Positions 10,701-15,246 of a DNA stretch of 15,246 bases are shown here, in pieces. Source of the DNA: Sulfuricystis sp964478415 (GTDB lineage Bacteria; Pseudomonadota; Gammaproteobacteria; Burkholderiales; Rhodocyclaceae); assembly GCA_964478415.1 (NCBI GenBank), contig CAYZII010000052.1:1-15246 (forward strand). The letters run 5' to 3'. A model generated the notes under the pieces. It saw only the letters and a program-made list of their open reading frames with translations. It did not search any database and was not told the DNA's origin. The stretch's first letter is position 1; the number at the start of each line of letters is the position of its first letter. Position numbers and translations under genes: made by a program.

Positions 10701-11954
10701 CGCTCTGCCGAGATCATGATCATGGATGCCAATGGGCGTGAGCGCGAACGGCACAAGGTGCCTTACGGTGCCATGCTCCTGGCGGAAGATGGCGCCCAAG
10801 TCAAGGCCGGCGCCCAATTGGCAAGCTGGGACCCCCATACCCGGCCGATCGTTACCGAGTATGCCGGTATTGTGCGTTTCGAAAACGTCGAGAAGGGCGT
10901 CACCGTTGCCGAGCAAATGGACGAGGTCACGGGGCTTTCGACGCTCGTCGTCATCGATCCGAAACGTGGCGGCAAGACGCAGGCCAAAGGATTACGGCCC
11001 CAGGTCAAACTGCTGGACGAGAATGGCCAGGAAGTCAAGATTCACGGCACGGATCACTCCGTAGTGATTACCTTCCAGATCGGTTCCATCATCACGGTGA
11101 AAGACGGCCAGCCGGTGAGCGTCGGCGATGTGCTGGCAAGGATTCCTCAGGAGTCCGTCAAAACACGTGATATCACGGGTGGTCTGCCGCGGGTTGCCGA
11201 ATTGTTCGAAGCGCGCTCACCGAAGGATGCCGGCATGCTGGCGGAAGTGACCGGCACCGTGTCATTCGGTAAAGATACCAAGGGCAAGCAGCGCCTGTTG
11301 ATCACAGAACCGGATGGAACGGTGCATGAATACCTGATTCCGAAGGATCGTCACGTGATGGCGCATGATGGCCAGGTCGTCAACAAGGGTGAGGTAATCG
11401 TCGATGGGCCGATCGATCCCCACGATATTCTGCGTCTCAAAGGCGTGGAAGAGCTGGCGCGTTACATCATCGACGAGGTACAGGATGTGTATCGTCTGCA
11501 GGGCGTCAAAATCAATGATAAGCACATCGAAGTCATCGTGCGTCAGATGCTACGGCGCGTCGTGATCACCGAGCCCGGCGATTCCCGCTTCATTCGTGAG
11601 GAGCAGGTCGAACGCTCGGAGGTGTTGGAAGAAAACGACAAGCTCATCGCTGCGGGCAAACGACCGGCCGAATTCCAGCACATGCTGCTGGGGATCACCA
11701 AGGCGAGCTTGTCCACCGATTCGTTCATTTCCGCCGCGTCCTTCCAGGAAACGACGCGCGTGCTCACGGAAGCAGCCATCATGGGCAAGCGCGACGAGTT
11801 GCGTGGTCTGAAAGAGAACGTCATCGTCGGCCGTCTCATTCCGGCAGGTACGGGATTGGCCTATCACCGCACACGCCGCATGCAGGGCGCTGCGAACATC
11901 GGCGGTAATGAGGATGTGCAACGCGCCGAGGTTGGTGAAGGAATGCTCTCATGA
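7770..11954 (+). CDS. rpoC: DNA-directed RNA polymerase subunit beta'
   Basis: RpoC (1394 aa; E. coli 1407) carries the catalytic Mg site. The N-terminal zinc ribbon has C70, C72, C85 and C88. The catalytic motif NADFDGDQMAVH places D460, D462 and D464 at the same numbers as E. coli. The rudder/switch region contains GKRVDYSGRSVIVVGPQL. The second zinc site is C813, C887, C894 and C897. The trigger loop SIGEPGTQLTMRTFHVGG has M931, R932 and H935. The C-terminus G-N-E-D-V-Q-R-A-E-V-G-E-G is complete. I chose ATG 7770, with SD AGGAG at 7757-7761, 8 nt upstream. The frame is open upstream from a TTG inside rpoB, but that adds unrelated residues. No truncation or insertion is seen. Confidence 0.99.
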   Translation: MKALLDLFKQVTQEEEFDAITIRLASPEKIRSWSYGEVKKPETINYRTFKPERDGLFCAKIFGPIKDYECLCGKYKRLKHRGVICEKCGVEVTQAKVRRERMGHIELASPVAHIWFLKSLPSRLGMVLDMTLRDIERVLYFEAYVVIDPGMTPLSRGQLLSEDDYLAKVEEYGDEFTAMMGAEGIRELLRTLDLAHEIESLRRELEATGSEAKIKKYAKRLKILEAFQQSGVKPEWMILDVLPVLPPDLRPLVPLDGGRFATSDLNDLYRRVINRNNRLKRLLELKAPDIIVRNEKRMLQEAVDSLLDNGRRGKAMTGANKRPLKSLADMIKGKGGRFRQNLLGKRVDYSGRSVIVVGPQLKLHQCGLPKRMALELFKPFIFERLEKMGIASTIKAAKKEVENETPVVWDILEEVIREHPVLLNRAPTLHRLGIQAFEPVLIEGKAIQLHPLVCTAFNADFDGDQMAVHVPLSLEAQVEARVLMLSSNNILSPANGSPIIVPSQDVVLGLYYATRENAAARGTGMVFSDVTEVARAVELGHADLHARISVRIREYERVGDTWNERTTRYSTTAGRALLSEILPKGLPFRIIDKPLKKKEISKLIDESFRRCGLKETVIFADKLMQTGFRLATRGGISICIDDMLVPPQKQSIIEAAEAEVKEIEKQYTSGLVTSGERYNKVVDIWGRAGDQVAKAMMDQLQHEKVVDAEGKELVQESFNSIYMMADSGARGSAAQIRQLAGMRGLMAKPDGSIIETPITTNFREGLNVLQYFISTHGARKGLADTALKTANSGYLTRRLVDVTQDLVVTEEDCGTSQGFTMKALVEGGEVVEPLRERILGRVAAVDVINPENQEVLFVAGTLLDEDAVDVIEQLGIDEVAVRTPLTCETRYGLCAKCYGRDLGRGSLVNVGEAVGVIAAQSIGEPGTQLTMRTFHVGGAASRAAAQSQIETKSAGTVRFSATMRYVTNPKGEKIVIARSAEIMIMDANGRERERHKVPYGAMLLAEDGAQVKAGAQLASWDPHTRPIVTEYAGIVRFENVEKGVTVAEQMDEVTGLSTLVVIDPKRGGKTQAKGLRPQVKLLDENGQEVKIHGTDHSVVITFQIGSIITVKDGQPVSVGDVLARIPQESVKTRDITGGLPRVAELFEARSPKDAGMLAEVTGTVSFGKDTKGKQRLLITEPDGTVHEYLIPKDRHVMAHDGQVVNKGEVIVDGPIDPHDILRLKGVEELARYIIDEVQDVYRLQGVKINDKHIEVIVRQMLRRVVITEPGDSRFIREEQVERSEVLEENDKLIAAGKRPAEFQHMLLGITKASLSTDSFISAASFQETTRVLTEAAIMGKRDELRGLKENVIVGRLIPAGTGLAYHRTRRMQGAANIGGNEDVQRAEVGEGMLS

Positions 11955-12076
11955 TCGCTCGTCATCGCTGCTGGCAGTTGACGCCCGGGAGGGGTGCTAC
12001 TACAATCCCGCCTCTTTTTCGGAATCGCCACCTTTTGGCACAGCAGCCTCTGGCCCACTCACGAATCAGGAATTAA
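11951..12076 (+). CDS. Possible 41-codon ORF coupled to rpoC, unrecognised
   Basis: An ATG overlaps the rpoC stop as ATGA and opens a 41-codon frame that ends TAA at 12074-12076, 4 nt before the rpsL ATG. AAGGA (11938-11942) lies 8 nt upstream of this ATG, a usable SD. The predicted peptide is rich in Arg, His, Pro and Gln, with no signal peptide, membrane segment or family I recognise. The str promoter lies inside it, so only transcripts reading through from rpoC would carry its start. It may be a chance frame, or it may carry ribosomes across the spacer and couple rpoC to rpsL translation. I regard it as doubtful. Confidence 0.2.
   Translation: MIARHRCWQLTPGRGATTIPPLFRNRHLLAQQPLAHSRIRN
11978..12006 (+). 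promoter_or_regulatory. Sigma70 promoter of the str operon
   Basis: TTGACG (11978-11983) and TACAAT (12001-12006) are separated by exactly 17 nt. Each box matches five of six consensus bases. Initiation would fall near 12013, giving a leader of about 68 nt before rpsL. The -35 box begins 24 nt after the rpoC stop. This is the clearest promoter in the window and indicates that rpsL-rpsG-fusA-tuf can be expressed independently of rpoBC. No terminator is seen between rpoC and it, so read-through from rpoC is also possible. Confidence 0.85.
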
Positions 12077-12080
12077 AGTT

Positions 12081-12458
12081 ATGCCGACAATCAATCAGCT
12101 TGTGCGCAAGCCGCGGCAAGCGGAAAAGACGAAAAGCAAGGTCCCCGCTCTGGGCGGTTGCCCGGCCAAACGGGGTGTGTGCACTCGGGTATATACGACG
12201 ACACCGAAAAAACCCAACTCGGCGCTCCGCAAAGTGGCAAAGGTGCGTCTGACGAATGGTTTCGAGGTGATTTCCTATATCGGTGGGGAGGGGCATAACC
12301 TCCAGGAACACTCTGTCGTGCTGATTCGCGGCGGGCGTGTCAAGGATCTCCCCGGCGTGCGGTATCACATCGTGCGCGGCAGTTTGGATACCCAGGGCGT
12401 CAAGGACAGGAAGCAGGCGCGATCCAAATATGGCGCCAAGCGGCCGAAGAAGGCTTGA
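12081..12458 (+). CDS. rpsL: 30S ribosomal protein S12
   Basis: S12 (125 aa; E. coli 124) lines the decoding centre and monitors codon-anticodon pairing. The conserved T-T-T-P-K-K-P-N-S-A-L-R-K (39-51) contains the lysines K43/K44, and GGRVKDLPGVRYH (84-96) contains K88 and D89. D89 is the aspartate that is beta-methylthiolated in many bacteria. Residues commonly changed in streptomycin resistance are wild type. The C-terminus is Lys/Arg rich (KYGAKRPKKA). ATG 12081 follows SD AGGA (12068-12071). The frame extends upstream to a GTG at 11994, but that would start upstream of the predicted transcription start and adds 29 unrelated residues. rpsG follows after 28 nt. Confidence 0.98.
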   Translation: MPTINQLVRKPRQAEKTKSKVPALGGCPAKRGVCTRVYTTTPKKPNSALRKVAKVRLTNGFEVISYIGGEGHNLQEHSVVLIRGGRVKDLPGVRYHIVRGSLDTQGVKDRKQARSKYGAKRPKKA

Positions 12459-12486
12459 TCAGGCAATCAACTAGAAAGGTTCAGTT

Positions 12487-12957
12487 ATGCCTCGTCGTAG
12501 AGAAGTACCCAAGCGCGACATCCTGCCGGATCCCAAGTTTGGCAATGTCGAGGTTTCCAAGTTCGTGAACGTCATCATGACGAATGGAAAGAAATCTGTT
12601 GCCGAAAGAATCGTTTATGGCGCGTTCGGCGTGATCGCGCAGAAGAGCGGCAAGGATCCCATCGAAGTATTCTCGGCTGCGATCAACAACGTCAAGCCGT
12701 TGGTGGAAGTCAAGAGTCGCCGGGTTGGTGGCGCCAACTATCAGGTGCCGGTCGAGGTTAGGCCGGCGCGGCGGCTTGCATTGTCGATGCGCTGGATTCG
12801 TGAGGCGGCGCGCAAGCGCAGCGAGAAATCCATGGTTCTGCGTTTGGCCAGCGAGTTGCTGGAAGCGGCTGAAGGCCGTGGCGCGGCGATGAAGAAGCGC
12901 GAGGAAGTGCATCGCATGGCAGAGGCGAACAAGGCATTCTCGCATTTCCGTTTTTAA
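12487..12957 (+). CDS. rpsG: 30S ribosomal protein S7
   Basis: S7 (156 aa, the common bacterial length) starts assembly of the 30S head by binding the 3' major domain of 16S rRNA and sits near the E-site mRNA exit. It begins MPRRREVPKRDILPDPKF, followed by F-V-N-V-I-M-T-N-G-K-K-S-V-A-E (26-40). The family region continues with V-G-G-A-N-Y-Q-V-P-V-E-V and ARRLALSMRWIREAARKRS, and ends H-R-M-A-E-A-N-K-A-F-S-H-F-R-F. SD AAAGG (12475-12479) is 7 nt before the ATG. In E. coli, S7 represses the str mRNA at a roughly 96-nt rpsL-rpsG spacer. Here that spacer is only 28 nt, so that site is absent or lies elsewhere. Confidence 0.98.
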   Translation: MPRRREVPKRDILPDPKFGNVEVSKFVNVIMTNGKKSVAERIVYGAFGVIAQKSGKDPIEVFSAAINNVKPLVEVKSRRVGGANYQVPVEVRPARRLALSMRWIREAARKRSEKSMVLRLASELLEAAEGRGAAMKKREEVHRMAEANKAFSHFRF

Positions 12958-12976
12958 CTTCAGACATCTGCATGTT

Positions 12977-12996
12977 GCTTCACGCTGGCGTGCAGC
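12977..12996 (+). other. Small hairpin in the rpsG-fusA spacer
   Basis: In the 118-nt spacer before fusA, GCT-T-CACG (12977-12984) can pair with CGTG-C-AGC (12989-12996) around a CTGG loop with one T-C mismatch. No T tract follows, so it is not a terminator. I see no good promoter in the spacer. It might be a processing or feedback element, but the evidence is only foldability. Confidence 0.3.
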
Positions 12997-13075
12997 CCTT
13001 TGAATCCATTGCGCCGCGAATAAGAGCACGAGAGGCAACATTCCGCTAGCAGTTCGAGAAAGACAGGTAAATCAA

Positions 13076-15169
13076 GTGGCCCGCAAAACACCCATTGAGC
13101 GCTATCGCAACATCGGTATTTCCGCGCACATCGATGCAGGGAAAACCACCACCACGGAACGTATCTTGTTCTATACCGGCGTCAATCACAAGATTGGCGA
13201 AGTGCACGATGGTACGGCAACGATGGACTGGATGGAACAAGAACAGGAGCGTGGCATCACCATCACCTCGGCGGCGACGACCTGCTTCTGGAAGGGGATG
13301 GCTTCGAACTTCCCTGAGCATCGGATCAACATCATCGATACGCCGGGGCACGTCGATTTCACCATCGAGGTAGAGCGCTCGATGCGTGTCCTGGATGGTG
13401 CATGCATGGTCTACTGTGCGGTGGGTGGTGTGCAGCCACAGTCGGAAACCGTTTGGCGTCAGGCCAACAAGTATCGTGTCCCCCGTTTGGCCTTCGTAAA
13501 CAAGATGGACCGTACTGGGGCGAATTTCTTCAGGGTTTACGATCAGATGCGGGAGCGTCTGAAAGCGAACCCGGTGCCGATCCAGGTGCCGATCGGGGCG
13601 GAAGAAAAATTCGAAGGCGTGGTTGATCTCGTCAAGATGCGGGCGATCATTTGGGATGAGGCTTCGCTGGGCAATAAATTCACCTATGAGGAAATTCCTG
13701 CTGACCTCCTCGAGACCTGCAAGCATTGGCGAGAAAAGATGCTGGAGGCTGCTGCCGAAGCGTCTGAGGAGCTGATGAACAAGTATCTCGAAGAAGGCGA
13801 CCTGTCCGAGGAGGAAATCAAGCGGGCGCTGCGCCAGCGCACCATCGCCGGCGAGATCGTACCGATGCTGTGTGGCTCGGCCTTCAAAAACAAGGGAGTC
13901 CAGGCCATGCTGGACGCCGTCATCGAGTATCTGCCGGCGCCCACGGACATCCCGCCGGTGCGCGGCATTCTCGAGGACGGTTCGGAGGGGGAACGCAAGG
14001 CCTCTGACCACGAGCCTTTTTCTGCTTTGGCCTTCAAGATCATGACCGATCCATTTGTCGGTCAACTCACTTTCTTCCGCGTCTACTCGGGTGTGATCAA
14101 TTCCGGTGATACGGTTTACAACCCGGTGAAAAGGCGCAAGGAGCGGATTGGTCGCCTCCTCCAGATGCACGCGAATCAGCGCGATGAAATCAAAGAAGTG
14201 CGCGCTGGAGATATCGCTGCGGTTGTCGGTCTCAAGGAGGCGACGACAGGCGATACCTTGTGTGCGGTCGATAACATCATCACTTTGGAGCGCATGGAGT
14301 TTCCCGAGCCGGTGATCCATATTGCGGTGGAACCGAAGACTAAGGCCGACCAGGAAAAAATGGGCATTGCGCTCGGGCGACTGGCCCAAGAAGATCCTTC
14401 ATTCAGGGTAAGAACCGACGAAGAATCCGGTCAGACAATCATTTCTGGAATGGGCGAGCTGCATCTCGAAATCATCGTCGATCGTATGCGACGCGAATTC
14501 AACGTCGAAGCGAATGTCGGTGCTCCGCAAGTGGCTTATCGCGAGACGATCCGCAAGGCGGTCGAACAGGAAGGCAAGTTCGTCAAGCAGTCGGGTGGCC
14601 GTGGTCAATATGGCCATGTCTGGATCAGGCTCGAGCCCAATGAAGCCGGCAAAGGTTATGAGTTCATCGATGCCATCAAGGGTGGTGTAGTGCCGCGTGA
14701 ATACATTCCGGCTGTCGACAAAGGCATTCAGGAGACTCTGCCGAATGGTGTGCTGGCGGGTTTCCCGGTGGTCGATGTCAAGGTCACCTTGTTCGATGGT
14801 TCGTATCACGACGTCGATTCGAACGAAAACGCCTTCAAGATGGCTGCATCGATCGCGTTCAAGGATGCGATGCGTAAGGCAAACCCGGTGCTCCTCGAGC
14901 CGATGATGTCTGTTGAAGTCGAAACACCGGAAGAGTACATGGGCAACGTGATGGGCGATCTGTCTGGCCGGCGTGGCATGGTGCAGGGGATGGAAGACTT
15001 GCCCGGTGGCATCAAGGTCATCAAGGCCGAGGTGCCTTTGGCGGAAATGTTCGGCTATTCGACCCAGCTGCGCTCGCTGACCCAGGGGCGAGCGACCTAC
15101 ACGATGGAATTCAAGCATTACAGCGAGGCACCGAAGAACGTCGCGGAAGCGATCATCAATAAAAAATAA
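13076..15169 (+). CDS. fusA: Elongation factor G
   Basis: EF-G (697 aa; E. coli 704) is the GTPase that drives tRNA-mRNA translocation and, with RRF, ribosome recycling. GTPase motifs are intact: G1 AHIDAGKTT (17-25), G2 R-G-I-T-I with T62, G3 DTPGH (88-92), G4 NKMD (142-145), and a G5-like G-S-A-F-K-N-K-G further on. Domain IV shows G-G-R-G-Q-Y-G-H-V and domain V L-L-E-P-M-M-S-V-E-V-E-T-P-E-E-Y-M-G. The start is GTG 13076, giving MARKTPIERYRNIGISAHI, with a modest SD AGG (13065-13067) 8 nt upstream. tuf starts 26 nt after the stop. This is the canonical fusA rather than a resistance or mitochondrial-type paralogue, judging by context and full motifs. Confidence 0.98.
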   Translation: MARKTPIERYRNIGISAHIDAGKTTTTERILFYTGVNHKIGEVHDGTATMDWMEQEQERGITITSAATTCFWKGMASNFPEHRINIIDTPGHVDFTIEVERSMRVLDGACMVYCAVGGVQPQSETVWRQANKYRVPRLAFVNKMDRTGANFFRVYDQMRERLKANPVPIQVPIGAEEKFEGVVDLVKMRAIIWDEASLGNKFTYEEIPADLLETCKHWREKMLEAAAEASEELMNKYLEEGDLSEEEIKRALRQRTIAGEIVPMLCGSAFKNKGVQAMLDAVIEYLPAPTDIPPVRGILEDGSEGERKASDHEPFSALAFKIMTDPFVGQLTFFRVYSGVINSGDTVYNPVKRRKERIGRLLQMHANQRDEIKEVRAGDIAAVVGLKEATTGDTLCAVDNIITLERMEFPEPVIHIAVEPKTKADQEKMGIALGRLAQEDPSFRVRTDEESGQTIISGMGELHLEIIVDRMRREFNVEANVGAPQVAYRETIRKAVEQEGKFVKQSGGRGQYGHVWIRLEPNEAGKGYEFIDAIKGGVVPREYIPAVDKGIQETLPNGVLAGFPVVDVKVTLFDGSYHDVDSNENAFKMAASIAFKDAMRKANPVLLEPMMSVEVETPEEYMGNVMGDLSGRRGMVQGMEDLPGGIKVIKAEVPLAEMFGYSTQLRSLTQGRATYTMEFKHYSEAPKNVAEAIINKK

Positions 15170-15195
15170 ACTGGTTCTTTAAAAAGGAAAAAATC

Positions 15196-15246
15196 ATGGC
15201 AAAAGGCAAGTTTGAGCGTACGAAGCCGCATGTGAATGTGGGGACG
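15196..15246 (+). CDS. tuf: Elongation factor Tu, 5' end only (second tuf copy)
   Basis: The last 17 codons of the window read MAKGKFERTKPHVNVGT, the standard EF-Tu N-terminus immediately before the GTP-binding G-H-V-D-H-G-K-T loop, which lies outside. The SD AAAGGA (15183-15188) stands 7 nt before the ATG in a very A-rich 26-nt spacer after fusA, suited to high expression. It is the distal gene of the str operon seen here. With the tuf tail at 1-54, it shows two same-strand EF-Tu genes about 15 kb apart. Confidence 0.95.
   Translation, partial: MAKGKFERTKPHVNVGT

Noticed and set aside
11994..12080. Upstream GTG extension of rpsL by 29 codons
   Set aside because: The GTG lies within the promoter spacer, upstream of the expected transcript start, and the added residues do not match S12.
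13046..14389. Long open frame on the minus strand opposite fusA (447 codons)
   Set aside because: It lies wholly opposite a well-defined essential gene, has no recognisable domain or SD-based start, and is the kind of antisense openness produced by GC-rich codon bias.

Overview
The window is a single, fully co-oriented (+) block of core transcription and translation genes. In order it holds: the 3' end of a tuf gene, tRNA-Trp(CCA), secE, nusG, rplK, rplA, rplJ, rplL, rpoB, rpoC, rpsL, rpsG, fusA, and the 5' end of a second tuf gene. This order, with tuf-trpT-secE upstream and rpoC running directly into the str genes, is the arrangement I know from Betaproteobacteria. Protein lengths (RpoB 1367 aa, RpoC 1394 aa, SecE of 115 aa with three membrane segments) and the moderately GC-rich codon use agree. 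I cannot name a genus from the sequence alone; something near Rhodocyclales or Nitrosomonadales is only a guess.

Layout. 1-54 is the end of EF-Tu, followed by a short hairpin. 115-190 is tRNA-Trp. 221-1104 is secE-nusG, two bases apart. 1105-1198 is a structured spacer that may carry the L1 feedback site. 1199-2333 is rplK-rplA. 2334-2532 is a long leader with a clear L10(L12) feedback RNA and two more hairpins. 2533-3483 is rplJ-rplL. 3500-3532 is a strong intrinsic terminator, best read as an attenuator that lowers rpoBC expression relative to the stalk proteins. 3635-11954 is rpoB-rpoC. A near-consensus sigma70 promoter sits at 11978-12006, just after rpoC, and starts a separate str unit (rpsL, rpsG, fusA, tuf).

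The genes supply the ribosomal stalk base and stalk (L11, L10, L7/L12) and the neighbouring L1 stalk, the two large RNA polymerase subunits and NusG, the decoding-centre proteins S12 and S7, the factors EF-G and EF-Tu that work at the stalk, and one subunit of the Sec translocon. Control appears to be by ribosomal-protein feedback on leader RNAs, partial termination before rpoB, and an extra promoter for the str genes.

I see no mobile element, CRISPR array, defence or biosynthetic system, and no broken gene. No undescribed system is evident. The points most worth a second look are regulatory or structural: the L10 leader with its extra pre-SD hairpin, the rplL-rpoB attenuator, the str promoter, a small coupled ORF between rpoC and rpsL, an L10 C-terminal helix about ten residues longer than in E. 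coli, and two direct-repeat tuf genes bracketing the essential block.
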